From NCBI GenBank assembly GCA_021292105.1, contig CM037870.1:22336424-22400423 (forward strand): a stretch of DNA of 64,000 nucleotides, in the 5' to 3' direction. A program made the translations under genes and the position numbers. The notes under the pieces were generated by a model. It was not told where the DNA came from. It made no database searches and was given only the letters and a program-made list of their open reading frames with translations. Of this stretch, positions 51,327 through 63,070 are shown piece by piece; position 1 is the first letter of the stretch, and each line of letters opens with the position of its first letter. This DNA comes from Anadara kagoshimensis. Taxonomy: Eukaryota; Mollusca; Bivalvia; Arcoida; Arcidae.

Positions 51327-51729
51327 CCTGATCCTGCAAATTTTTCAACCCAACATAGAAACATGGCACCGCCTCAATCAAATACAACATAGGCAGTTGT
51401 TCACACAATTGAAGATTTTTACTAATTTAACTTATTGACAAATCTTCAGAATCTAATGTTAATAAATAAATAAATGTGATTTGACCATTTTAGTCCGTCA
51501 AGAGCAAAGATTTCCATACAATGTATTTCAGAGGTAATTTTTTCCTGATCATGAAGAAAATGTATAAATGCATCTTGGTTTGAATATGTGACCAAAAACA
51601 AACGAAAACTAAAAATTTAATAAAAGTAAATGATACTTTTAAAAATACCTGTCTGTCCATCTGTATTAATCAATCAAACATTAATACCTATCAAGTTTCT
51701 ACCATCCTAAATCGGCTAATGATGCACCA

Positions 51730-51770
51730 TTATTTATTTATTTATTTGTTTATTTATTTATTTATTATAT
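51730..51770. repeat. ATTT microsatellite
   Basis: About ten copies of a tttatttattt-type tetranucleotide with one 'ttgttt' interruption, inside the TTAA-flanked element. Confidence 0.9.
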
Positions 51771-52468
51771 TTGACACAAAAATCATAGGAGAAATGAAGA
51801 TAAAAATAATTAAAAATTAAATGACTGGTGGTAACATTTTATTTAAAATGTTATTTTTCAAAATTATATTATTCCGTTATACTCCCATCATCGGTTATCA
51901 GTCTATTTTTACTCCCGTTACCTGGTTACTCTGGTTTTTTGTTTATTACATAATTTTTTTCACAGTCAGTTTACTTACTTGAAATTCTAAATTCAAGACC
52001 ACATCAAATGATTGAGGTAGTATATTTCCAGGTGTCAAGAAATCACTCTATCCAAACACTGTCATTCAATTTTGTTAATTGGGTCTCGATCTAAGGAATG
52101 TCTAATAAACAAACTTTTTTATGAAGGTGGACTAATAAATATTGCTTAATTATTGGTAGGTGTCATTTGGATGTAAATTCCATTTCATCAAATGAATTTA
52201 TCATGAAATATAAAAAGAATTTCCAGCTAGTCCAGTATATAAATTATGTAGATAAATAGTATTCTTTAGGGTCTTCTTACTTAAGTGACATCACTGCACG
52301 GGGTCCCCAAAACTGGCCTTTTTTATTTGGATTAACATGAGGTGCATTAGAAATTTGTCGATATCTCCCTTATTTCAGCATGGATTTTTATGAAGTTTTC
52401 ACATTAAGTCATATTTAAGTATAGAAAATAACATGTAAAAATCAAAAATCATTACAGGTACTCTTTAA

Positions 52469-53384
52469 AACTATTGGTACAATCAAAACTAACCTTTCCA
52501 GGCATGGCTGGATTCCTTCTAATAGCCAGAAGGCCGCATTCTTACAGATTATATATTGGTATCATTCTTGTAAGTTAACTTACATTCATGATACATTTTT
52601 TTTCATTTGGGTTTACAAAAACTCTTTGAATTAGGTGGAGTTAGCTACAAAACTGTTTGATGATGTTATTTTTGCATATGTAAATAAAAAACCCTAGTGA
52701 CTCCAATGACATAGTGGGGTTATAAATCTGCAGAATATTATATCTTTCTTCTTTTTTATTTAAATGTAAATTTTCTGTTCAATATAACAAACATAATCAA
52801 GCACAAAAAGATGAAATGACACAAAGACTCACACAATATAATGATTAGTTGATTATATAGTAGTAAGAATCCGCTCCTGACATTTTGTCATTATAAGTCG
52901 TGCTAAATTTGCCAAGTCAAGCAGAATGCGTTTACATTAGAACATTGTAATTATTAGGTATGATACAATATGTTACAGATAAGTATAGAAATACTACAGT
53001 CAAGTAACTGTGTAATGTACAATGAAATATACATCCTAGGATTTATCATGTAAATTTTTATATTTCTTGTATAAAATTTGACATATTTGTATAGACCATG
53101 AATTATTTAAATATCAATTGACTATTTCCAATCAAATAACATCATCAATTCTATGGTACTAATCAAAAGAAGGAAGCAACAAGAAATACATCAATGATGT
53201 TTACTCTTGATGATATCAAATCAACCTTTAGTATAAATGTTTCCAGTTATTTTGATACTCTTACAGAACTGTAGAAGTTATATCAATATCAGAACATTGG
53301 CTTCATACTGAAGTCCACAACATCAACTCTTGTGATTGTGAAGTTTTAAATCAGTTAAACTATTACAGTATTAAATTAAACCTT
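52469..53384. other. Unique AT-rich spacer
   Basis: No gene, RNA or element end recognised. Confidence 0.5.
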
Positions 53385-54175
53385 AATGAAAGTGACACTG
53401 ACAATGAAGTACCAACTCTGTATGTTATATAACATTACAATGAAGTACCAACTCTTTATGTTATATAACATTACAATGAAGTACAACCTCTGTATGTTAT
53501 ATAACATTACACTGACAACAAAGTGCCAACTCTGTAATATAACATTACAATGAAGTACCAACTCTGTATGTAATATAACATTACAATGAAGTACCAACTC
53601 TGTATGTTATATAACATTACAATGAAGTACCACCTCTGTATGTTATATAACATTACACTGAAGTACCAACTCTGTATGTTATATAACATTACAATGAAGT
53701 ACCAACTCTGTATGTTATATAACATTACACTGAAGTACCAACTCTGTATGTTATATAACATTACAATGAAGTACCAACTCTGTATGTTATATATCATTAC
53801 AATGAAGTACCAACTCTGTATGTTATATAACATTACACTGACAACGAAGTGCCAACTCTGTATGTTATATAACATTACAATGAAGTACCAACTCTGTATG
53901 TAATATAACATTACAATGAAGTACCAACTCTGTATGTTATAACATTACAATGAAGTACCAACTCTGTATGTATATAACATTACAATGAAGTACCAACTCT
54001 GTATGTTATCTATCATTACAATGAAGTACCAACTCTGTATGTTATATATCATTACAATAAAGTACCAACTCTGTATGTTATCTATCATTACAATGAAGTA
54101 CCAACTCTGTATGTTATATATCATTACAATGAAGTACCAACTCTGTATGTTATATAACATTACACTGACAATCAT
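53385..54175. repeat. 36-bp minisatellite array
   Basis: About 22 copies of a 36-bp unit (tgaagtaccaactctgtatg + ttatataacattacaa). Each unit contains a small palindrome, gttatataac. Copies with 'cactgacaa' inserts (near 53510, 53835 and 54165) recur and mark a longer-range period of about 325 bp. The period is a multiple of three, so repeat-encoded frames appear on both strands. They are artefacts. Confidence 0.95.
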
Positions 54176-54631
54176 GTGCCTCATTATCAACCAAGCAAAT
54201 AAAGGGGCATAACCTTGTCAGAAGATGTTGTATAAAGTTACTATCTTACTCCAGTAAGTGAATCATTTACTCTCTTAACAAGTCATTAGGTTAGGACGTA
54301 ACAGTTTTAGTAGTGCACTGTAATTAATGAACCAATTTTATATAACTACTCAGTTTTCTGACAGCCTTATAAAATGCGATAGACACACACAAGTTTTACA
54401 TTGACTGTGCAATCACATTGCCAATATAGAAACTAGCTCACTTTGAAGTACAGTGTACAAGATATGTATGGAAAATATTACTAGTGAAGGACCTCCTAAA
54501 CCATTCTATTTCTTGTATATATCTTCTCCAAGTGTTTATACCACACATTTGATATTGTATGGGTAATTTGGAGGTCTGAATTCTATTAAACTATTTTGTC
54601 ATTTAAGAACTCCTTTCTGTTAACATTATAG

Positions 54632-54768
54632 AAGATTTCAGTTCAGTGGAGTACAATCATAGTGTTTTATGCCCAAGTAAAAAGAATTCCCTTATATCAA
54701 GGCAGTCAGTTCAGAGATGGTGAAAGAACCCAGAACGCCCTGCAAAGAATGCTACAGGTTTTCAATAA
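54632..54768 (+). CDS. Candidate coding exon, plus strand (part 1 of a two-exon model)
   Basis: Follows the acceptor 'ctgttaacattatag' and reads in phase 0 for 45 codons plus two bases. It contains SVQWSTIIVFYAQVKRIPLY and then QGSQFRDGERTQNALQRML, ending ...FN at a donor AA/GTAAAT. Without splicing the frame stops four bases after the junction. Joined to 57128 by its phase, the split codon becomes AAC and the only open frame of the next exon is the one entered. Composition is clearly more protein-like than in neighbouring frames. No family is recognised. A minus-strand alternative exon overlaps it. Confidence 0.35.
54706..54739 (-). CDS. Possible last exon of the minus-strand model
   Basis: The acceptor is 'gtagcattctttgcag' on the minus strand. 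Entered with two bases carried from the exon at 55195-55382, it reads R-AFWVLSPSLN and then TGA. Only ten codons are involved, so support rests on the acceptor and on phase. It overlaps the plus-strand candidate exon 54632-54768, and one of the two is probably not real. Confidence 0.2.
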
Positions 54769-55194
54769 GTAAATTGACAACCTTTCTCACACTTAAACCT
54801 TCCAAATGGGTTTAGGATCTATGTAAGAGGTGTTGTGATCCATAACTTTGTCCTTAAGACCACTTTGCCACCACCCAGGTCCCTAATTCATGTATAATAC
54901 TTGAACATGAAGGTAAAGTAAATGGCTGTTGATATCATTGTCCTAATTAGTCATCTTCATTCTATTCAAAATAAATCTTAAAATGCAATTTCATTAATTA
55001 TATGCCTGTAAAATCAATTTCTTTTCCAAAGATAATCATTAATGTTTTAGTAACTCAAAAGTGATTCAATCCCCTTAAATAAAAATTAATGGGACGTCAT
55101 GCATAGTGTTGTCATTCTCAATAAACAGTTACAATAAACCTTTGTCCAGAGAACCTTGTTGGTGCAATGACAGCATGGAAGCAACAGTATTTAC

Positions 55195-55382
55195 CTTTGG
55201 CATGAGCTTGGTTCTGTGTTGATGTGATTAACATCAGTCAAATAATTGCCCACTTTGATTTTAGAGATCTTCAAAAGTTCTTCAAATGCCAACTTTTTGT
55301 TGGTTCTAGCATTTAGTAGTAGTAATTGTGGTATTTTTATATATGCCTCGTTCAAGATAATTACATTCATATCTAGGTGGTG
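55195..55382 (-). CDS. Candidate internal exon, minus strand
   Basis: A strong acceptor (ttcccttcacattccccacag without its first base) and a good donor (CAAAG/GTAAAT) bound 188 bp open in phase 0. It encodes 62 codons plus two bases, including LDMNVIILNEAYIKIPQLLL, then NARTNKKLAFEELLKISKIK and VGNYLTDVNHINTEPSSCQ. The frame remains open a little into the upstream intron, as expected by chance in any case. Its phase at the 5' side matches the short start exon at 56145-56171. No known domain is recognised. The plus-strand frame across the same bases is a shadow. Confidence 0.38.
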
Positions 55383-56144
55383 CTGTGGGGAATGTGAAGG
55401 GAACTGGAAAATGCAAATTATGCACATTGAGAGGGTTTCTGTTATGTGTATATATCTTGTTGGCTATAATTTTCTCCTCTACCAGCCACAATGCTGCCAC
55501 TGGCCATCACATTATTTGTTTTACTTCTATTTGATGATAGATGGGTTTCTGAGTTAAATCACTAGCTGTATTAATCAAACAATCCATACAAACACTTCAA
55601 TACTCCAAACATTTAAAGTGGTCAGATTTATACAAAAATACACCCATCTTGTAATTGACCTAATATATTGTACAAACACCCATGGTAAGTTAACAGACTA
55701 AAATGTTTTCTATTAAGTTTGTTAACTCTCAGCATACCTAACTTAGTTCACAAATCTTTCTACAGTCTGATAATGAACCAGATATCACGGAGGCTCAGTT
55801 GTAATGGAATCCACATTGAGGAACTGGTTGTTCTATAAAGTTGTTTGTTCACTTGCCTTACCTCAGCTGTAATCTTACAGTTCCAAAAATGTTTTTGTTT
55901 TGTTTTACTAGTATTCACACAAACAAAACTCAATATGCAGTGTTACAATGGGTACTTTTTCTGTTATATTAGACCTAAATTTTGTGTAGTATTATTATTA
56001 TGTCCAGAATCAAATATCAGAAATTTTCTTTTCTGATATCATATTCAGTGTTTCCTGAAATTTATAAAGATACCAGATTTTCCAAAAGTTTAATTTTGGT
56101 AATTAAATGCATTGATTAGCAACTATAAAGGATAATTTACTTAC

Positions 56145-56171
56145 CCCTGCCATTTTTATAATTCTGTCCAT
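56145..56171 (-). CDS. Candidate first coding exon, minus strand
   Basis: Reads MDRIIKMAG with a good initiation context (aaaATGG) and ends at a consensus donor (GGG/GTAAGT). It ends in phase 0, compatible with the exon at 55195-55382. Together with the possible last exon, the model gives a protein of about 80 residues with no signal peptide or membrane segment. A TATATAA motif on the same strand lies about 40 bases upstream of the ATG (56211-56217), which would leave a very short 5' UTR. Confidence 0.3.
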
Positions 56172-57127
56172 TTTAGTTTCACCCGGAATAATAAACTGTT
56201 ACTGAGAGGTTTATATAAAACATTATTGTTAACTCATATTTTATGTATAGATATTGTTTTACGAAAAATACACCATAATTTTGTATACAGTAGTCACAGT
56301 ATTGGTCATAAAAGTTAAATATGTATTTAACATTTGTAAGTTTTCTTACCTATACAACAAAGACAACTTGTTTAAAAGTTATTAATTTTCATCTTTTTAA
56401 TATAAAAAATCATATATCATGATATTTGATTTATACAAGATTTTTGCATGTGGGTGTTGGATATCACAACCTTGTGAACTACTCTCTTTATACTAATACT
56501 TATAACAATGGTGAAACTGAGAGATAACATTATGTAATATAAAGATGAAAAAATATTAATTGTCACACAAATCAAAGTAGGGAGGCCTTTGTGGGACTAA
56601 GACTTTTTCTGTATTGTCAAGTATTTGAATAAACAACCTTCTTCTAGGATTTATCTGTTTTATAACCCCTGGTTTTATTGGACATGTTTATTTTTTCCCA
56701 GTGGAATGAAAGTCTCCAATTAGATACCAGTTATAAATAATTATTGATTGATAGCACCTGAAAAGGAAACAAATTGTTTTCAATATTAATTATCTTGTGT
56801 TTAGGATATGCTTGGTTTTAGTTTATTATTCTCATTAGTTTACTGTTGTTTTGACTTTATGTTGCTTTTTACAACAAACCCAATACTCTGTAGAGGCCAC
56901 TGTCCTTCAGATTTTAGTCTCATGAGAAAGACATGTAATTTGAATAAAGTTGTAGTGTGGACAGGAGATGAAGAAAAAATCCCATCTGAAAATGTCATGA
57001 CCAAGACCTGGGTTTGAGCTCATGGCCCTTAAATTTAAAAGCCATTGGCATACTCTGTTTTTGATAATTAGGTAAATAAATTAATGTTGCATATAATTTT
57101 TGTTTTGTTTTGTACCATAAATTATAG

Positions 57128-57376
57128 CTCTGAGGAAAGAGAACTGTCAAGTGGAGAAGATAACGGTTTAGACAGACTATGATGTATCAGTCACATTGTC
57201 AAATGTTCTCAGAACTTGGAGTAATAGGAAAGAACATACAGACATTAATTACAGGGAAATGATATCATCACAAACAGCAGAGAGATGATCATACTGGGAA
57301 TGGAACTAGGGAGCAGTCCACCAGCCACAGTGATTGATCACAACCTAACCTCCAGGAGTGTAGTACAGAGAAATGG
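57128..57376 (+). CDS. Candidate last coding exon plus 3' UTR, plus strand (part 2)
   Basis: The acceptor is 'gttttgtaccataaattatag' minus its first base, and the strong donor is GG/GTAAGC at 57377. Entered in the phase left by 54632-54768 it reads N-SEERELSSGEDNGLDRL and stops at 57180-57182. The rest would be 3' UTR. Another frame in the second half is also protein-like (MIILGMELGSSPPATVID...) and runs open into the donor, so a separate exon or a non-coding RNA exon is possible. The patch is visibly richer in G and C than its surroundings. Confidence 0.33.
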
Positions 57377-57418
57377 GTAAGCAGCAAGCCTGTTAGTTGT
57401 ATACATGTCTGATTGTGT

Positions 57419-57510
57419 TGATTACAGAAAGGTGGGTGGGTTGATTACAAAAAGGTGGGTGGGTTGATTACAGAAAGGTGAGTGGGTTGATTACAGAAAG
57501 GTAGGTGGGT
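57419..57510. repeat. Four-copy 23-bp tandem repeat
   Basis: 'ttgattacagaaaggtgggt' plus 'ggg' occurs four times with single-base differences. It lies between two exon-like patches. Confidence 0.9.
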
Positions 57511-57578
57511 TTCTTTTGGAAATCCAATTTCATTCACATTTCCAAAATTGAACACCGTTTTTCCATGTCACTTTCCAG

Positions 57579-57691
57579 TTGATCTCAGGAGAAGATTTTA
57601 CCCACAGAAAGAAGCCAATATCGTCCTTCTGATAAAAATATATAAATGTGGACAGGGTTTTTGGAGAATCTTTATTTACAACTCCTATTGA
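57579..57691 (+). other. Exon-like patch after a strong acceptor
   Basis: The acceptor is 'tttttccatgtcactttccag' minus its first base. Two frames are open: one reads LISGEDFTHRKKPISSF then stops, the other reads DLRRRFYPQKEANIVLLIKI and continues for 36 codons. Neither phase is the one carried by the plus-strand model from 57376, so this may be a UTR or non-coding RNA exon. Confidence 0.22.
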
Positions 57692-58732
57692 AAGTGAACT
57701 GGACTGATTTGCTTTGTCTGAAAAAAATCTATTTCTTGTATAATAAATAAAAAATTGTAGTATAATGATTGATAAGTTGAGTTTTGGTAAATGTAAAAGT
57801 TAAATTTTGAGGTTAAACCAGGTAGATTTCATATTTATATAGTACCTGTTTTGTTTATTTAGATCAGTAACCATAATAAGTGCATCTTAACTACTACAGT
57901 GAGAACTAATAAATGTGCATTTTACCAAACATTCCCCGTGTTACCTATGCATGAATTGTTATTTAACCAACTGTTATTAATAAGTCTGTATTATCATAAT
58001 ATATTACTCCACCTTTTGTTTACTGGGAGATAAAATTTCATCGTTATAGATATTGCGCACTTTTGATATGCAACATATTTTCTTTAATATTGTATATCTA
58101 TTACAGTAATTATTTTATATTCATAATTTGCAGATTTAAAATTGATAAGCCAGTAACATTGTGTTAATATCATATTTAAATAAGATTTAAATTTACCTAC
58201 CAAGAATGTTGATATAAAGCTACATTAGTGCCATAGATATTTTATATACAAAATGCATGCAGTCTCTTACAGTTACACTTATTAAAGTTTACATGTACAC
58301 TTATTTATGAAGTTTTACATGTACACTATTTTTATTAAGTTTACATGACTAAAGTTGTTTGTACACTTATTTATGAAGTTTTACATGACTAAATTGTGTG
58401 TGTTTATTTACTCAGTGAGGAGACAGGTGAGCTACACTGTCTTATTCTCAGTTTTATTTACAACTGACCTCACTTAATAAAAGCACCTGAAGAAGTAATT
58501 TCTATAATAATTTAGTAGTAAATACTCTATATAGATAAGTCATACAGAGTTGGCATAAGCTGGTGGAGTCAATATCCTTGTTACATTATTTTTTCTTAAC
58601 TTATAGAAAAAGTTCCATAACCTCCAGCCGGTACTCACTTGTATGAGCCTAATATTAGTAAAACTTTTTCAAAAGAAATCTGTAAGTTTTATTGATAAAA
58701 ATCTGAAGTTTATTGCCTTAGTTAATATAAAT

Positions 58733-61700
58733 TGTATGGTACAGTGTGTGAATTCAGATATTGTATGGTACAGTATGTGTATTCAGATATTGTATGGTAC
58801 AGTGTGTGAATTCAGATATTGTATGGTACAGTATGTGTATTCAGATATTGCATGGTACAGTATGTGTATTCAGATATTGGATGGTACAGTATGTGTATTC
58901 AGATATTGTATGGTACAGTGTGTGAATTCAGATATTGTATGGTACAGTATGTGTATTCAGATATTGGATGGTACAGTATGTGTATTCAGATATTGTATGG
59001 TACAGTGTGTGAATTCAGATATTGCATGGTACAGTATGTGTATTCAGAATTGCATGGTACAGTATGTTTATTCAGATATTGATGATGGTACAGTATGTGT
59101 ATTCAGATATTGTATGGTACAGTATGTGTATTCAGATTTGTATGATACAGTATGTGTATTCAGATATTGTATGGTACAAGTATGTGTATTCAGATATTGT
59201 ATATACAGTATGTGTATTCAGATATTGTATGATACAGTATGTGTATTCAGATATTGTATGATACAGTGTGTTATTCAGATATTGTATGTACAGTTAGTGT
59301 ATTCAATATTGTATGATCAGTATGTGAATTCAGATATTGTATGGTACAGTATGTGTATTCAGATATTGGATGGTACAGTATGTGTATTCAGATATTGTGT
59401 GGTACAGTATGTGTATTCAGATATTGTATGGTACAGTATGTGTATTCAGATATTTTATGATACAGTATGTGTATTCAGATGTTGTATGATACAGTATGTG
59501 TATTCAGATATTGTATGGTACAGTGTGTGTATTCAGATATTGTATGGTACAGTGTGTGTATTCAGATATTGTATGGTACAGTGTGTGTATTCAGATATTG
59601 TATGGTACAGTGTGTGTATTCAGATATTGTATGATACAGTATGTGTTTTCAGATATTAGATGGTACAGTGTGTGTATTCAGATATTGTATGGTACAGTAT
59701 GTGTATTCAGATATAAGATGGTACAATGTTTGTATTCAGATATTGTATGGTACAGTATGTGTATTCAGATATTAGATGGTACAGTATGTGTATTCAGATA
59801 TTAGATGGTACAGTATGTGTATTCAGATATTGTGTGGTAACAGTATGTGTTTCAGATATTGTATGGTACAGTATGTGTATTCAGATATTTTATGATACAG
59901 TATGTGTATTCAGATGTTATGATACAGTATGTGTATTCAGATATTGTATGGTACAGTGTGTGTATTCAGATATTGTATGGTACAGTGTGTGTATTCAGAT
60001 ATTGTATGGTACAGTGTGTGTTTCAGATATTGTATGGTACAGTGTGTGTATTCAGATATTGTATGATACAGTATGTGTTTTCAGATATTAGATGGTACAG
60101 TGTGTGTATTCAGATATTGTATGGTACAGTATGTGTATTCAGATATAAGATGGTACAATGTTTTATTCAGATATTGTATGGTACAGTATGTGTATTCATA
60201 TATTAGATGTACAGTATGTGTATTCAGATATTAGATGGTACATATGTGTATTCAGATATTGTATGGTACAGTATGTGTATTCAGATATTGTATGATACAG
60301 TATGTGTATTCAGATATTGTATGATACAGTATGTGTATTCAGATATTGTATGGTACAGTATGTGTATTCAGATATTGGATGATACAGTATGTGTATTCAG
60401 ATATTGTATGGTACAGTATGTGTATTCAGATATTGTATGGTACAGTATGTGTATTCAGATATTGTATGATACAGTGTGTGTATTCAGATATTGTATGATA
60501 CAGTATGTGTATTCAGATATTAGATGGTACAGTATGTGTATTCAGATATTGTATGGTACAGTATGTGTATTCAGATATTGTATGATACAGTATGTGTATT
60601 CAGATATTGTATGGTACAGTGTGTGTATTCAGATATTGGATGGTACAGTGTGTGTATTCAGATATTGTATGATACAGTATGTGTATTCAGATATTGTATG
60701 ATACAGTATGTGTATTCAGATATTGGATGGTACAGTATGTGTATTCAGATATTGTATGATACAGTATGTGTATTCAGATGTTGTATGATACAGTATGTGT
60801 ATTCAGATGTTGTATGATACAGTATGTGTATTCAGATATTGTATGATACAGTATGTGTATTCAGATATTGTATGGTACAGTGTGTGTATTCAGATATTGT
60901 ATGATACAGTATGTGTATTCAGATGTTGTATGATACAGTATGTGTATTCAGATATTGTTTGATACAGTATGTGTATTCAGATATTGTATGGTACAGTATG
61001 TGTATTCAGATGTTGTATGATACAGTATGTGTATTCAGATATTGTATGGTACAGTATGTGTATTCAGATATTGCATGGTACAGTATGTGTATTCAGATAT
61101 TGCATGGTACAGTGTGTGTATTCAGATATTGTATGATACAGTATGTGTATTCAGATAGTGTATGATACAGTATATGTATTCAGATATTGTATGGTACAGT
61201 ATGTGTATTCAGATATTGTATGGTACAGTGTGTGTATTCAGATATTGGATGGTACAGTGTGTGTATTCAGATATCGTATGATACAGTATGTGTATTCAGA
61301 TGTTGTATGATACAGTATGTGTATTCAGATGTTGTATGATACAGTATGTGTATTCAGATGTTGTATGATACAGTATGTGTATTCAGATATTGTATGGTAC
61401 AGTGTGTGTATTCAGATATTGTATGATACAGTATGTGTATTCAGATGTTGTATGATACAGTATGTGTATTCAGATATTGTATGATACAGTATGTGTATTC
61501 AGATATTGTATGGTACAGTATGTGTATTCAGATGTTGTATGATACAGTATGTGTATTCAGATATTGTATGGTACAGTATGTGTATTCAGATATTGCATGG
61601 TACAGTATGTGTATTCAGATGTTGTATGATACAGTATGTGTATTCAGATATTGTATGATACAGTATGTGTATTCAGATATTGTATGGTACAGTATGTGTA

Positions 61701-63042
61701 TTCAGATATTGTATGATACAGTATGTGTATTCAGATATTGCATGGTACAGTGTGTGTATTCAGATATTGCATGGTACAGTGTGTGTATTCAGATATTGTA
61801 TGATACAGTATGTGTATTCAGATATTGTATGGTACAGTATGTGTATTCAGATATTGTATGATACAGTATGTGTATTCAGATATTGTATGGTACAGTATGT
61901 GTATTCAGATATTGTATGGTACAGTGTGTGTATTCAGATATTGGATGGTACAGTGTGTGTATTCAGATATTGTATGATACAGTATGTGTATTCAGATATT
62001 GTATGATACAGTATGTGTATTCAGATATTGTATGATACAGTATGTTATTCAGATATTGTATGGTACAGTATGTGTATTCAGATATTGTATGATACAGTAT
62101 GTGTATTCAGATATTGTATGGTACAGTATGTGTATTCAGATATTGTATGGTACAGTGTGTGTATTCAGATATTGGATGGTACAGTGTGTGTATTCAGATA
62201 TTGTATGATACAGTATGTGTATTCAGATATTGTATGATACAGTATGTGTATTCAGATATTGTATGGTACAGTATGTGTATTCAGATATTGTATGATACAG
62301 TATGTGTATTCAGATATTGCATGGTACAGTGTGTGTATTCAGATATTGTATGATACAGTGTGTGTATTCAGATATTGTATGATACATTGTGTGTATTCAG
62401 ATATTGTATGGTACAGTATGTGTATTCAGATATTGCATGGTACAGTATGTGTATTCAGATATTGTATGATACAATATGTGTATTCAGATATTGTATGGTA
62501 CAGTATGTGTATTCAGATATTGTATGGCACAGTATGTGTATTCAGATATTGTATGGTACAGTATGTGTATTCAGATATTGTATGATACAGTGTGTGTATT
62601 CAGATATTGTATGGTACAGTATGTGTATTCAGATATTGCATGGTACAGTGTGTGTATTCAGATATTGCATGGTACAGTGTGTGTATTCAGATATTGTATG
62701 ATACAGTATGTGTATTCAGATATTTCATGGTACAGTATGTGTATTCAGATATTGTATGATACAGTGTGTGTATTCAGATATTGTATGGTACAGTATGTGT
62801 ATTCAGATATTGTATGGTACAGTATGTGTATTCAGATATTGTATGGTACAGTATGTGTATTCAGATATTGTATGGTACAGTATGTGTATTCAGATATTGT
62901 ATGGTACAGTATGTGTATTCAGATATTGTATGGTACAGTATGTGAATTCAGATATTGTATGGTACAGTATGTGTATTTAGATATTGTATAGTACAGTATG
63001 TGTATTCAGATATTGCATGGTACAGTATGTGTATTCAAATGA
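58733..63042. repeat. 29-bp minisatellite array
   Basis: About 148 copies of a 29-bp unit (tattgtatggtacagtatgt + gtattcaga). Variant positions are gta/gca/gga after 'tatt', tggt/tgat, and cagtat/cagtgt. A marker segment with 'attcagatataagatggtac' and 'ttttcagatattagatgg' occurs near 59640-59730 and again near 60070-60160, so about 430 bp was duplicated. Single-base losses cluster between about 59040 and 60250 and are rare elsewhere. Long frames reflect the stop-free monomer. Confidence 0.97.
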
Positions 63043-63070
63043 ACTGTCATTTGGCCTTTTTGCTTTTGTA

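Larger units (their letters stand above)
50791..52464. mobile_element. 1.67-kb TIR element with TTAA target duplication
   Basis: The left end is AGAGTACCTGTAACGA and the right end is its inverted counterpart (tcattacaggtactct), identical for 12 bp and then one mismatch. Both are bounded by TTAA (50787-50790 and 52465-52468). TTAA duplication points to piggyBac or Kolobok-type DNA transposons. There is no frame of 60 or more codons inside, so this is a non-autonomous copy. Inside are a 24-bp perfect palindrome (51303-51326) and an ATTT microsatellite (51730-51770). Confidence 0.7.
54176..58732. other. Single-copy region holding the best gene candidates
   Basis: The longest array-free stretch with exon-like patches. 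Plus-strand candidates lie at 54632-54768, 57128-57376 and 57579-57691. Minus-strand candidates lie at 56145-56171, 55195-55382 and 54706-54739. The rest is AT-rich and featureless except a four-copy 23-bp repeat at 57419-57510 and a degenerate tandem stretch at 58270-58400 (acttatttatgaagttttac words). Confidence 0.5.
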
